A stretch of DNA of 43,264 nt, taken from Candidatus Scalindua sp. GTDB lineage: Bacteria; Planctomycetota; Brocadiia; Brocadiales; Scalinduaceae. The stretch's first letter is position 1. Each line of letters starts with the position of its first letter. The stretch is from assembly GCA_018670825.1 (NCBI GenBank), contig JABHIW010000028.1, forward strand, positions 1 through 43,264, read 5' to 3'. The translations under genes were made by a program, and so were the position numbers. Below the pieces are notes generated by a model. It did not search any database. It saw only the letters and a list, made by a program, of their open reading frames with translations, and was not told the DNA's origin. Of the stretch, positions 1 to 8,336 are shown piece by piece.

Positions 1-292
1 TAATTGATTAACGTGTTTAGGTGTCGAATACTTCATTGACGTATATTATAACATGAAGGAATATATTCTCAATTACTCCTGTATAATTTGGAAATATTAC
101 TTTATGATTGAGCTTCCTAAGGTGTATTCTCGGACAGCCTGATCAGGTTTGACCCTGATCTACTGCTTGTGATTCTATGATCGTCAATAATATTAACATG
201 GCAATTAAATAGGCTTACATTGAGGTGGCTTGGTTTGTCAAGACCATTTTCTACTATTTTTAAAATGCATTACTCATTGAACAATACAAGAC

Positions 293-341
293 AAAAAGTG
301 TAACGGAAGGAGCCCGTAGGGCGATTGGAGTTACACTTTTT
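293..341 (-). terminator. Hairpin terminator downstream of the IS3 orfB
   Basis: A perfect 12-bp inverted repeat (AAAAAGTGTAAC at 293-304 and its complement at 330-341) surrounds an inner GCCC/GGGC hairpin at 312-322. Read on the minus strand the stem ends in TTTTT, as in an intrinsic terminator, and it lies about 60 bp after the orfB stop. The A-tract on the other side means it could work in both directions. Confidence 0.6.
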
Positions 342-403
342 GAGGGATCACAAATCACTCCTCCTTTTTTATTTTTCTTATCTAAAAATAATTATTTTTG
401 CTG

Positions 404-1171
404 CTATCTCCCTTTACCTCTCCCACAATGTACCTCAACTGGAGTCCTGTATCCTAACGATTGATGATATCTACGGTTGTTATAAAATAAGAAATAACTG
501 CTTAAACCCTCACGGGCATCCTTATATACCTGATAGTTTTTTATATACACCTCCTCATACTTCACACTCCTCCAAAGCCTCTCGGTAAAGATGTTGTCAA
601 ACACTCGGCCTCGTCCATCCATACTGATCTCTATCCCACTTCTTAAGAGAATACCAGTAAACTCATTACTCGTAAACTGTGATCCCTGATCACTGTTAAA
701 TATCTTAGGACAACCTCTCTCTAAGGCCTCCTGTAACGCTTCCGTGCAAAAACTCACATCAAGAGAGTTGCTTAAACGCCAGGATAAAACGTAACGGCTG
801 AACCAGTCGATAATAGCTACAAGATATAAAAACCCCTGCCTAAGTCGAATATACGTGATATCAGTACCCCACACTTGATCCGGATAAGCAATCTTCGTAT
901 CACCCAGCAAATAGGGATATATCTTATGTTCCGGGTGTTTCTTGCTTGTTTTTACCCTGGGATAAATCGCTCGTAATCCCATTTGACGCATGTATACCCG
1001 AACTCTCTCTCTGCCTATTTCAAAACCTTCTCGCCTTAATCCCTCCCGTATCTTTCGGCTTCCATAAAATGGACATTCTGTAAATATCTCATCTACACGG
1101 CGCATTATCCGTAGGCTGTCTTCCGGTGTCTTTACCGGCTCGTAATAGTAATTTGATCTATGAAAATCCAA
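404..1171 (-). pseudogene. IS3-family transposase orfB (DDE integrase), N-terminal frame disrupted
   Basis: This is the catalytic rve integrase domain of an IS3-family transposase. The DDE residues are visible: Asp in GTDITYIRL, Asp in FNSDQGSQF, and Glu in FTERLWRSVKY. The C-terminal part is complete and intact. Upstream, the expected N-terminal motif is split between two frames. One frame, overlapping the orfA stop, reads VEEKRHLIEFGYG. The next part, KLSIRRQCELL, lies in a different frame. The break coincides with a tandem 5-bp duplication (ACCAT twice on the plus strand, 1202-1211). Removing one copy restores a continuous motif typical of this family. The remaining reading frame could only start at an internal TTG at 1171, so a functional OrfAB fusion is unlikely. 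Confidence 0.85.
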
Positions 1172-1240
1172 AAGTTCGCACTGCCTGCGAATACTTAACT
1201 TACCATACCATACCCAAATTCTATTAGGTGCCTTTTCTCC

Positions 1241-1525
1241 TCAACGGTCAAACAATGCAGCTTTTTTTTTAAGCCATTCGTTTTCTACCTTCAGTTGTCC
1301 GATCTGCCTATACAATTCATCAACCAACTTCTCATTTTCCTTGTTGTCCTTCTCCTGTTTTCCCTTGAAGGTCTCTTTCACTCCTCCTAAGGCTCGTTTA
1401 CGCCAATCCGTTATTTGTGTCCTATGTACTTCGTATTTCGATGACAACTCCGCTATTGTCTTTTCTTCCTTGATTGCTTCCAATGCCACTTTTGCCTTAA
1501 ATTCCGCATTAAAACCCTTTCTCAT
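1241..1525 (-). CDS. IS3-family transposase orfA (helix-turn-helix)
   Basis: A small HTH protein that recognises the IS ends, with the family-typical start MRKGFNAEFKAKVALEAIK and the HTH segment IAELSSKYEVHRTQITDWRK. A leucine/lysine-rich coiled coil follows (VDELYRQIGQLKVENEWLKKK). The ATG at 1525 is chosen because AAGGAGG lies just upstream; an in-frame ATG at 1558 has no such site. Near the 3' end is a run of nine A residues (plus-strand T run, 1262-1270). Loss of one A there would put the ribosome in the ancestral orfB frame, so slippage at this site is a plausible way the OrfAB fusion was once made. Confidence 0.85.
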   Translation of the reverse strand: MRKGFNAEFKAKVALEAIKEEKTIAELSSKYEVHRTQITDWRKRALGGVKETFKGKQEKDNKENEKLVDELYRQIGQLKVENEWLKKKAALFDR

Positions 1526-1714
1526 TTTCGAACCTCCTTTTTGATATTTTAACATCAAAAATGCATCTTAACTACTGGTCCGAAAACCCCAGTCCATTAT
1601 ACATAACAGAGAGCTCAAGGTACCAAATATTAGCAAACAGACGAAAAATATGTCGCGTATTTAATTGCCGGAGTAATAAAACGATTGTATATTCTGTTTT
1701 CAAGGTTTTACCAA

Positions 1715-1763
1715 ATATTTTTTTAGACATGCAGTCAAGGAGAGACTCGACCCCATTTTTCCC
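1715..1763. repeat. Dispersed repeat overlapping the 3' end of the M16 peptidase gene (copy 1)
   Basis: This stretch (core TAGACATG, then AAGGAGAGACTCG, then a CCCATTTTT run) recurs with few changes at 5552-5600. It supplies the last eight or so codons and the stop of the M16 gene. The gene therefore ends inside a mobile or recombinogenic repeat. Confidence 0.6.
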
Positions 1764-4524
1764 TTTCCCCAGCTTCTTCCTTTATAGAACGAACAACGCC
1801 TAGAGCAATTTTGTCCGGTTTCGCAAATTTTGCAGCAGCCGATTTAACCTGATTTAGCGTTGTAGCACGGATCAGATCTGGGAACAGCTTGATGTAATTG
1901 AGTCCTCGTCCAGTTAGGACGTTCTGTGCATATTGGTTGCGCAGGGCCGCGTTAGTCTCAAGTGATATTTGGTGCTTACCGATAGTGTACTTAATAGCGT
2001 TTTCAAATTCTTTCTCAGTTATTTCACCATCAACCATTTTTCCCCATTCCTTCAGTATCATATCCCGAGCCTTTTCTTCGTTTTCTGGTAATGTGGCTGC
2101 GTAGTTTATAATGATTCCGCCATATTTATTAAGTTCAAGCAAGGCGCGCACTGTGTACGCAAGATTGTTTTTTTCTCTGACTTCGTTATATAAACGTCCT
2201 CCCATACCAGATGCTATATTTTTCAAAACATTAAGCGCTGGCGCTTTTTCCGAATCAGCGGAAGGAGCAAAGAAGGCAAACGCCTGTGCACTCTGTGACT
2301 TATGGCGTTTAACTATATTCTCTCCAGTCTGATATTTCGGAGCTTTTACCTTTAGTTGTATTTCATCGGATAGTCTCGACGGCATATCTTGAAGCTTGTT
2401 TTCTAGCATTTTAAGAACTGCGCTCGTTTCAACATCCCCTACTACAACTACCATTGCGTGTTCGTTTCTTATGAGAGTTTTATACTTTTTAAGAATCTGC
2501 TCTTGAGTAAATTTTTCAACGGTTTCCTCAAACCCATTTACAGGAAGACCGTATGAGTGTTTTCCATACGTGATATATCTGGCGAGTTCCATGGGATGAT
2601 AATACATGTTGTCCTTACGCTTTTTTATTCTCGCAATCTGAGTTTTACGTACTTTTTCCACTTCATTTGCTGAGAAAACAGGGTTAATGATAACGTCTGC
2701 AATTATGTCGAATGCTTTTAGTAGATTGCGGCTCAATCCATTTGCAATATATCCAGAGTAATCTGGAAAAGCCTTTACATCTAGTTCAAAACCCAGGGCC
2801 GCGATTTCGTCCTGAACTTTCTCCGCTTCGCGTGATGTAGTTCCCTTGAGTGAGGAATTTAGAGTCATTTTTGTAAGACCGGCTGTCATGCTCGTCTCAC
2901 TAAGCCTGCCTCCCTCAAAATATATTCCGAGGGAAACTACAGGAAGCCCGTGCCTCTCCTTTATGACAATCCGAATGCCATTAGAAAGCTCGTGCATCGA
3001 TACATCAGCGTCAGTTTCATCGGCATTCCTTATTTCTATTCCATGTTTTATGTTATTTTTTACCTTTTCAGCCGTCGTATCATCCATTTCATTTTCTGGA
3101 CGATATTCCTGAATTGACGCCTTGTCAACTGAAAGGTATTTTGCGGCTACCCGTGAAATATCTGAAACGGTAACAGCATGTAGCTTGTCCACATACTTGC
3201 GAAGAAGTTCATAATTGCCCAGCGACTCATAATACGCAAGGGTGTTAGACTGCCTGCGCACTCCTTCCATTGATGTGATGAAATCGTATTCTAGTGAGGT
3301 TTTTACTTTATCTAGGTCTGATTTTGCAATACCATTATTTTTTATCCTATCTATTAGCTTAAAAATTTCATGCTGCGCCTCAAGCATGTTTTTCGTTGGA
3401 AGTTCAGCCTCAATGTAAAAAGTTCCAGCATTCGCCAAGGTGTCATAACCTGCGCTGATATCGTTAACAAGTTCTTTTTGCTGTTTTAATGTTCTAAAGA
3501 GATAAGAACTTTTGCCTTTTCCCATAAGCTGAGAAAGCGCTTCAACCGCGTGTTTATCCTTATGAAGCGCGGGGGGAGCATGAAAGCCTATAGCGACATA
3601 TGATTGAGTAATATCGGACCCTGTTTGCCTATACCTAAGTTCTGTTTGTGGTGGTTCTTCAGGTGAAAAATGTTTATCGAGCGTTCCTCCAGGTATCGGC
3701 CCAAACAGCTTATCAATTTTAGGTATTACCAGACTAGTGTCTACATCGCCAACAACCACAAGGATGATATTTTCAGGACAGTAATTTTTTTTGTAATAAT
3801 CAACTAGAACGCTATTGCGCATAGATCGAACCTGCTCGGGTGTGCCCATCCTCCAGCGTCCAATATGATGGCGTTTATATGCCAGGGCCATCATTTTCTC
3901 CCAAGCCATTGTGCCCGGTTTATCATATTTCCGCAGTATCTCCTGTATTACAACTTCGTGCTCTTTATCAAGCTCACCAGGATCAATGTTTGAGTTTTTG
4001 AGACAGTCCGCTTCTATATCCAGAGCATTAAAAATCGACGAAGATGGCACGACTATGTAGTAATTTGTTCGTTCGTAATATGTTGAGGCATTCCAATAAC
4101 CTCCTACACTTCTTACCTCATTCTGTATTTCTCCAACAGGCCGGGTTTTTGTCCCTTTGAAAAACATATGCTCAAGTAGATGCGAAATTCCAGTCCACTC
4201 ATCTTGTTCATTGAAATAGCCCGTTTTTACCCACACATTTACTGTCGCAACCGGCGAAGAGTGATCCTCCTTCACAATGACTGTCAATCCGTTATCCAGT
4301 TTGCGTTTAGTAATGTTTTGGAATTCCATGAATGGTTTACTTCCGTTTGGATCACTGTTAACACTCTTACGTTCCAACGCGGACGACTGTTCCGTACCAC
4401 TAACGCAGACAGCAAGTAGAATAATAAAGCATTTCAAAAATACCTTGGCTTTATTTAAACATCGAATTGATTTCTCCATACTGCTTTGCGAACTTCCTGA
4501 AAATGAATTATCAATGAATTGCAT
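1735..4524 (-). CDS. Exported two-unit M16 (pitrilysin/insulinase-type) zinc metallopeptidase
   Basis: The product has about 929 residues and contains two M16 units in tandem. The first unit carries the zinc motif HLLEH (about residues 115-119 from this start) and a downstream Glu in EVVIQE, so it should be catalytic. The second unit begins near HELSNGIRIVIKE and lacks the His/Glu motif. It carries the RLYNEVREKNNLAYTV substrate-side segment, as in the inactive half of this family. A signal peptide is seen (MEKSIRCLNK, then FIILLAVCVSG), so it probably works outside the cytoplasm on peptides. I chose the ATG at 4524 because GGAGAGGAG precedes it; 4479, directly at the signal peptide, is also possible, and the frame stays open to 4662. 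The last residues come from a dispersed repeat, so the native C-terminus may have been altered. Confidence 0.9.
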   Translation of the reverse strand: MQFIDNSFSGSSQSSMEKSIRCLNKAKVFLKCFIILLAVCVSGTEQSSALERKSVNSDPNGSKPFMEFQNITKRKLDNGLTVIVKEDHSSPVATVNVWVKTGYFNEQDEWTGISHLLEHMFFKGTKTRPVGEIQNEVRSVGGYWNASTYYERTNYYIVVPSSSIFNALDIEADCLKNSNIDPGELDKEHEVVIQEILRKYDKPGTMAWEKMMALAYKRHHIGRWRMGTPEQVRSMRNSVLVDYYKKNYCPENIILVVVGDVDTSLVIPKIDKLFGPIPGGTLDKHFSPEEPPQTELRYRQTGSDITQSYVAIGFHAPPALHKDKHAVEALSQLMGKGKSSYLFRTLKQQKELVNDISAGYDTLANAGTFYIEAELPTKNMLEAQHEIFKLIDRIKNNGIAKSDLDKVKTSLEYDFITSMEGVRRQSNTLAYYESLGNYELLRKYVDKLHAVTVSDISRVAAKYLSVDKASIQEYRPENEMDDTTAEKVKNNIKHGIEIRNADETDADVSMHELSNGIRIVIKERHGLPVVSLGIYFEGGRLSETSMTAGLTKMTLNSSLKGTTSREAEKVQDEIAALGFELDVKAFPDYSGYIANGLSRNLLKAFDIIADVIINPVFSANEVEKVRKTQIARIKKRKDNMYYHPMELARYITYGKHSYGLPVNGFEETVEKFTQEQILKKYKTLIRNEHAMVVVVGDVETSAVLKMLENKLQDMPSRLSDEIQLKVKAPKYQTGENIVKRHKSQSAQAFAFFAPSADSEKAPALNVLKNIASGMGGRLYNEVREKNNLAYTVRALLELNKYGGIIINYAATLPENEEKARDMILKEWGKMVDGEITEKEFENAIKYTIGKHQISLETNAALRNQYAQNVLTGRGLNYIKLFPDLIRATTLNQVKSAAAKFAKPDKIALGVVRSIKEEAGEREKWGRVSP

Positions 4525-5126
4525 TGTTTCTCCTCTCCATTGTTTGAACATACCTGATAGACCACGGGCATTGCTACCCGATTCCCTGCTCAGAACCGGG
4601 CTTGATAGTTTCCCGTTATCCGGCTTAAGCATTTCAAAAGGTTGTTCTTGTGAAACAACCAAGCTATTAATATAATAAGGACCTAATCTAAAATTTATGT
4701 CTACCTCATTTGAGAACCTCCAATAAGTTTCTACATTTTCATATTTCTTCTATGCCAGAAATAATAACCATATTCCGGCATGTATGGATACGCATTAACT
4801 CTTATTCTTAGTTGTTTTCTATGTGGTATTACGTTTACTAGAATTACCTGAAGAAATCGAGTTTACTTTTTGCCTTTAGAAAATGTACGATTTCGGCTGA
4901 GCTAAAGCAATTTTCTACCGAACTCTTAGGCTGATTTTTTATATCGACACGTGTGATACTTTGATAATCTCACCATACTGCTCTTCAAATGCTATATTTT
5001 CTCCTTCTTCCTTTATTGTGTATTTTGATTTAATTATTAAAAACGTAATTAACAAAACAGCGATTAATCCAGTGGTTATCAAGTATTTTTTTATAATCTT
5101 TTATGACTAACCAGTAATTGATAAGT

Positions 5127-5162
5127 TTATAGATAATATGAAAAACTACATATTATCTATAA
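5127..5162. repeat. Perfect 14-bp inverted repeat (hairpin)
   Basis: The arms TTATAGATAATATG and its exact complement flank an 8-nt loop. It is AT-rich and has no T-tract on either side, so its function is unknown. It may be the relic of a small palindromic element. Confidence 0.6.
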
Positions 5163-5414
5163 GTAACGACATGATTCTCCATTAAGTAAAAAACTATGTT
5201 TTTAACAAAGAGTACAACATAACACGCCATTATTGGACAGTAACAATTATATTGATTGGCATGCTTGCAATCGTCTTTATAGCTTACTCATGCCAGATAA
5301 TTCAAGGTCTTTTTTCACTTTTACCCACGAAAATCACGAAATATTATGAAAGTTTTTTTTGTATTCCCTGAAAGAGATAAATATATGATATGAGGGATTT
5401 CAATGTTAACAACA

Positions 5415-5458
5415 CTTCGACACCGCTCACTGTGACGTCATCCTGAGCGGAGTCGAAG
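5415..5458. repeat. Imperfect palindrome with the CATCCTGAGCGGAGTCGAAG motif
   Basis: The arms at 5415-5429 and 5444-5458 match at 14 of 15 positions around a 14-nt loop. The right arm carries a sequence motif common in dispersed palindromic repeats of many bacteria. It resembles, but is not the same as, the CATTCTGA-type elements at 7495 and 16794. Confidence 0.55.
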
Positions 5459-5492
5459 GATAGTCTTATGTCGCGATATCGACCTAGCTTGT

Positions 5493-5544
5493 TCAGCCCA
5501 GGGTTTCAATACTCAAGAGACAGAGTATTAAAACCCTGGGCTGA
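5493..5544. repeat. Long hairpin, about 22-bp arms
   Basis: The arms start with TCAGCCCAGGGTTT (5493-5506) and end with its complement (5531-5544). Pairing continues inward through AATACTC/GAGTATT with one mismatch. A T-rich stretch follows within 10 bp on the plus strand, so it could stop transcription ahead of vapB, but it may equally be a mobile palindrome. Confidence 0.6.
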
Positions 5545-5551
5545 TTCACTA

Positions 5552-5600
5552 TTATTTTTCTAGACATGTGCCCAAGGAGAGACTCGGCCCATTTTTTCTA
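5552..5600. repeat. Dispersed repeat, copy 2
   Basis: This is nearly the same sequence as 1715-1763 in the same orientation. It directly follows the hairpin ending at 5544 and lies about 85 bp before vapB. Confidence 0.6.
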
Positions 5601-5685
5601 TATTAATTGATTGTCTTTTTTCGATACATGTGTATACTCTGTCAACTTTATACACACCGTATTAAATGCTATGGGAGGTAAAAAG

Positions 5686-5880
5686 ATGAGAACAAATGTT
5701 GTTATTGATGATCGATTAATGAGTACCGCTCAAAAGTTATCAGGGCTGAAAACAAAAAAAGATACTATTGAAGCGGGATTGAAATTACTGGTTGAGTGCA
5801 AACAACAGGAAAGAGTAAAAAATTTTCGTGGTAAGTTAAAGTGGGTTGGAAACCTTGATGAAATGCGGAGAGACAATTGA
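5686..5880 (+). CDS. vapB: VapB-type antitoxin
   Basis: A 64-residue protein of the VapB type. Its N-terminal part (MRTNVVIDDRLMSTAQKLSG, then KKDTIEAGLKLLV) is the short ribbon-helix-helix-like DNA-binding segment, and its basic, Trp-containing tail (FRGKLKWVGNLDEMRRDN) is the usual toxin-binding end. The ATG at 5686 is preceded by GGGAGG at good spacing; the longer frame from 5611 is not needed. The stop overlaps the start of vapC by three bases, a classic toxin-antitoxin arrangement. By analogy the antitoxin neutralises VapC and represses the pair. Confidence 0.88.
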   Translation: MRTNVVIDDRLMSTAQKLSGLKTKKDTIEAGLKLLVECKQQERVKNFRGKLKWVGNLDEMRRDN

Positions 5881-6272
5881 TTATCGTAGATTCATCTGTC
5901 TGGATAGATTATTTTAATGGCAAAAAAACTCCAAAAACTGATTGGTTAGATGCAGCTCTTGGAAAAGAATCTGTTTTTATAGGTGACCTTATTTTAACTG
6001 AAGTCCTTCAGGGTTTTCAAAGTGATAAAGATTTTAAAAAAGCTAAAAGTTTACTTTTAAGTTTTCCACTAGTTGAGATGCTTGGCCGGGAAGTCGCACT
6101 AAAAAGTGCCTCAAATTATCGCTATCTCAGAAAAAAGGGTGTGACAATACGTAAAACGATAGATGTTATTATTGGAACTTTCTGCATTCACAACGCCTTT
6201 TCGCTTCTGCACGATGATCGGGATTTTACACCATTAGAGAAACATCTACGCTTAAAAGTTATACAAAGCTAA
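5877..6272 (+). CDS. vapC: VapC-type PIN-domain ribonuclease toxin
   Basis: A 131-residue PIN domain starting at a TTG that overlaps the vapB stop. The acidic metal-binding residues of the family are all visible: Asp in IIVDSSVWID, Glu in ILTEVLQGF, Asp in TIDVIIGTFC and Asp in LLHDDRDF. These residues hold Mg2+ or Mn2+ for RNA cleavage, often of initiator tRNA or rRNA; the actual target cannot be read from sequence. Length and spacing are normal for an intact toxin. Confidence 0.92.
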   Translation: MIIVDSSVWIDYFNGKKTPKTDWLDAALGKESVFIGDLILTEVLQGFQSDKDFKKAKSLLLSFPLVEMLGREVALKSASNYRYLRKKGVTIRKTIDVIIGTFCIHNAFSLLHDDRDFTPLEKHLRLKVIQS

Positions 6273-6354
6273 TTATCATTTTTATAAAAGATTTCAATTC
6301 AAAATGACAGGTAGCGAATGGCTCTGCTCGCCACAAAAACAGGCGTTTACAAAC

Positions 6355-7053
6355 CTAACCTGACACTACCGACCTGTCATGAATCTCCTCATCTTTTTCA
6401 AGTTCAGAAAGAAGCCCGGTAATGTATTCGTTGTCAAGGACAAGGACCCTGCTGGTAAGCGACACAAGGGCTTCATAGAAAGGGTGAGGGTCGTGGCGCG
6501 CAACAGCTCCCTGGAAATCGGGCATCCACTGCAGAAGATGATCATTGAGGAATGCTTTTTCCATCTTTAGCGTATTGAGTGCATCTGTATCCTTACCGGC
6601 TTCTCTCTGTTGAGATTCACGCTGACAGAGAAGCGCGATGAATTTAAGCTCAACGCCAAGGTGGTCCTGAGGTCCAGCAGACTTATCTATTTCTCCAAAA
6701 CCAGCTTCTGAATAGCACTCTATCACTGCTCTTGTGCTATCACCCATAATATTGGATTCTCTGTAGACCGACTCATAAGGAGGTGGTGGGCCGTAGTTGT
6801 TATGTATGCCACGGAAAAGCCGTGTGAACTCGTGTTCTAGCTGTTCAGCAAGGTCAGAAGTGTGTCTCGTCTCAAGCGATCTTCGAAGTGCTTCAATCTC
6901 GGTCTTTAATATGTCATTCGCGACAGAAGACAGCTCATCAGATAAGAGGGCAATAAATTCCTTATCAGGCTTTGTAAGAAAAAGCGTTCCCATAAACCAG
7001 TATAACTTGCTCCGGTTTTCTGCTGCACATATTATAAGCTCTCTCTCCTTCAT
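6355..7053 (-). CDS. TorD/NarJ-family molybdoenzyme chaperone
   Basis: About 232 residues, mostly helical, of the TorD/DmsD/NarJ chaperone type. The family's central segment is recognisable in LEHEFTRLFRGIHNNYGPPPPYESVYRES, followed by GAELKF-like GVELKFIALLC. Such proteins bind the twin-arginine signal of the molybdenum subunit and hold it until the cofactor is inserted. The ATG at 7053 overlaps the stop of the cytochrome gene (TGATG); a GTG one codon earlier is also possible. It is the last gene of the operon that starts with the molybdopterin subunit at 10919, which carries just such a signal. Confidence 0.85.
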   Translation of the reverse strand: MKERELIICAAENRSKLYWFMGTLFLTKPDKEFIALLSDELSSVANDILKTEIEALRRSLETRHTSDLAEQLEHEFTRLFRGIHNNYGPPPPYESVYRESNIMGDSTRAVIECYSEAGFGEIDKSAGPQDHLGVELKFIALLCQRESQQREAGKDTDALNTLKMEKAFLNDHLLQWMPDFQGAVARHDPHPFYEALVSLTSRVLVLDNEYITGLLSELEKDEEIHDRSVVSG

Positions 7054-7391
7054 CACTCTTCTCCGTAAAATGCCGGGGCTATATCTGAGCTATCTTCACC
7101 ATTCTCACGATGGCAATAGAGACAAATAGTTTTATCCACATACCCCGGGCCGGGCAATTCTGCAGAACTGTATTGTGCTACTGTCAACGCGTCTTCAGGA
7201 TATCTTTCCTCTGCTCTGTGGCATGTTTTACACTGCAGCCCTTTGTCATCATGCAACTTGTGCATCCTGGCAAAGTGAACAGGCAATGCTTGTTTCTCTG
7301 CTTCACTATCCTCAGGCATGCATTCGTTATATATTCCTGACAGGCCGAGCAGGTAAAGTACAAAGAGTGATATAGTTAGAAACCGTTTCAT
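7053..7391 (-). CDS. Small exported diheme c-type cytochrome
   Basis: A 112-residue protein with an N-terminal hydrophobic signal or anchor (FLTISLFVLYLLGLSGIY) and two heme-attachment motifs, CKTCH (residues 54-58) and CLYCH (90-94). His39 (PVHF), His44 and His47 (RMHKLH) could serve as distal ligands. I do not assign it to a named family. It sits between the ferredoxin subunit and the chaperone gene and overlaps the chaperone, so it probably carries electrons between the molybdenum enzyme and the periplasmic cytochrome pool. Confidence 0.85.
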   Translation of the reverse strand: MKRFLTISLFVLYLLGLSGIYNECMPEDSEAEKQALPVHFARMHKLHDDKGLQCKTCHRAEERYPEDALTVAQYSSAELPGPGYVDKTICLYCHRENGEDSSDIAPAFYGEE

Positions 7392-7494
7392 AATTTGATT
7401 ATAGAAATTTCCATTTTGACTACTTGTAATATAATAAGATACAAATTGTCATTCTGAGCCCTTCGCTTCCTGTTATTCTGAAACCTTCACCTTC

Positions 7495-7604
7495 TGTCAT
7501 TCTGAACGAAGTGAAGAATCTCTCGTTAGGAAGCCAAATACGCATTGTGAGATCAATAAGATTTCCGCGAATAGTTCTTCAGTCGTTCCTCCTTCAGAAT
7601 GACA
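7495..7604. repeat. MITE-like palindromic element, copy 1
   Basis: The 110-bp element is bounded by TGTCATTCTGAA and its complement TTCAGAATGACA. The inner arms read GAAGTGAAGAATC on one side and GTCGTTCCTCC on the other. The same ends recur, in reverse orientation, at 16794-16885. Two more partial ends (GTCATTCTGAG near 7448, TGTTATTCTGAA near 7471) lie just upstream. It carries no gene and separates the ferredoxin and cytochrome genes of the respiratory operon. Confidence 0.75.
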
Positions 7605-7614
7605 TGTTAGCAAG

Positions 7615-8325
7615 CTAAGTCCGCCCGTAAGTCTCTAATTCAACCCCTTCCTCAAGAAGATAGTGGACTTGCGGTCCGGTCCCGAACTCTTTTTTAATCT
7701 GTACCGCCTTTTTCGATTCAAGCTTCTTTGAAACCTTGCTATCAGGATTATCAATGTCACCAAATGTACGTGCGCGAACGGGACAGACCACATCACAGGT
7801 CGGTGTATACTCTGGGTTATCTCCTATCTCATCTGTCTTGCCGTCTTTTTCTGCCTGTTCAATTTTATGCCTGCAGAATGTACACTTTTCTGCCGTATTG
7901 GCCCTCTTCCGGTGTGTCGAGTGACGATACTTGTCTGATATCGATTCATACTCCGTACCTTTGGTCCCGGGATAGAGAGGGGTGACCTCTTCGTTATACC
8001 GGGGAACACCATAGGGGCAGACTGCTTCACATTCGCGGCAGCCAATGCACTTGTTGTAATCAATCAAGACAGCGCCATCCTCCTTCTTGCTAATCGCATT
8101 TGCTCCGACTTTTTTGCACGCTGCCATGCATGCAGGTTTATCGCAATGCATACACCCCATTGTAAGAAATATTTTTTTTGTCTTTGGATATTTGCCTGAT
8201 TCAAACTCCAGCATCGTGTTCCATAAAGTACCGGACGTACAGTGGTTCTCTACCATACACGCTGACACGCATGACTGACAACCCATACAACTTTTGGTAT
8301 CAATTACGCGAGCAAATTTTGCCAT
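7615..8325 (-). CDS. Four-cluster ferredoxin subunit of a molybdopterin oxidoreductase (DmsB/NrfC/PsrB type)
   Basis: A 236-residue electron-transfer subunit. Four cysteine groups are seen: CMGCQSCVSAC (residues 13-23), CMHCDKPACMAAC, CIGCRECEAVC, and CTFC with a distant CDVVC. They should hold four [4Fe-4S] clusters that wire the catalytic subunit to an electron partner. There is no signal peptide, as usual for this subunit, which is exported together with the twin-arginine subunit. TAAGGAG precedes the start, and the gene follows the catalytic subunit by 11 bp, so the two are co-transcribed. Confidence 0.93.
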   Translation of the reverse strand: MAKFARVIDTKSCMGCQSCVSACMVENHCTSGTLWNTMLEFESGKYPKTKKIFLTMGCMHCDKPACMAACKKVGANAISKKEDGAVLIDYNKCIGCRECEAVCPYGVPRYNEEVTPLYPGTKGTEYESISDKYRHSTHRKRANTAEKCTFCRHKIEQAEKDGKTDEIGDNPEYTPTCDVVCPVRARTFGDIDNPDSKVSKKLESKKAVQIKKEFGTGPQVHYLLEEGVELETYGRT

Positions 8326-8336
8326 AGCAATTCTCC

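Larger units (their letters stand above)
226..1596 (-). mobile_element. IS3-family insertion sequence, about 1.37 kb, probably inactive
   Basis: The element contains orfA (HTH) and orfB (DDE integrase) on the minus strand, the usual IS3 layout. Candidate terminal inverted repeats are 226-246 (begins TGGCTTGG, ends AAGACCA) and the reverse complement of 1576-1596 (begins TGGACTGG, ends CGGACCA). They match at about 13 of 21 positions, and both are followed inward by similar sequence ending in ATGCAT. The 1371-bp length fits the family. No target-site duplication is visible in the flanks, so the ends are tentative. The orfB frame is broken (see that entry), suggesting a decaying copy. Confidence 0.7.
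4525..5685. other. Gene-poor stretch between the M16 peptidase and vapB
   Basis: I see no convincing gene in these 1.1 kb. The stretch holds three palindromes (5127-5162, 5415-5458, 5493-5544) and a dispersed repeat (5552-5600). Two short frames have a hydrophobic segment and might be gene remnants. One is 4939-5082 minus, a 47-codon TTG frame with a membrane helix ending in KVSHVSI. The other lies around 5190-5370 plus and contains IILIGMLAIVFIAYSC. Neither has a ribosome-binding site that I can defend. Confidence 0.5.

Noticed and set aside
325-588. 87-codon plus-strand frame at the left end of the IS
   Set aside because: It overlaps the transposase gene and terminator in the opposite direction and shows no family motif.
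222-1600. Target-site duplication around the IS3 element
   Set aside because: The bases just outside the candidate ends (GAGG on the left, TTAT on the right) do not match, so none can be claimed.
1735-4479. M16 peptidase as a lipoprotein
   Set aside because: The Cys in the signal peptide (LLAVCVSG) has Val before it, which does not fit the lipobox rule.
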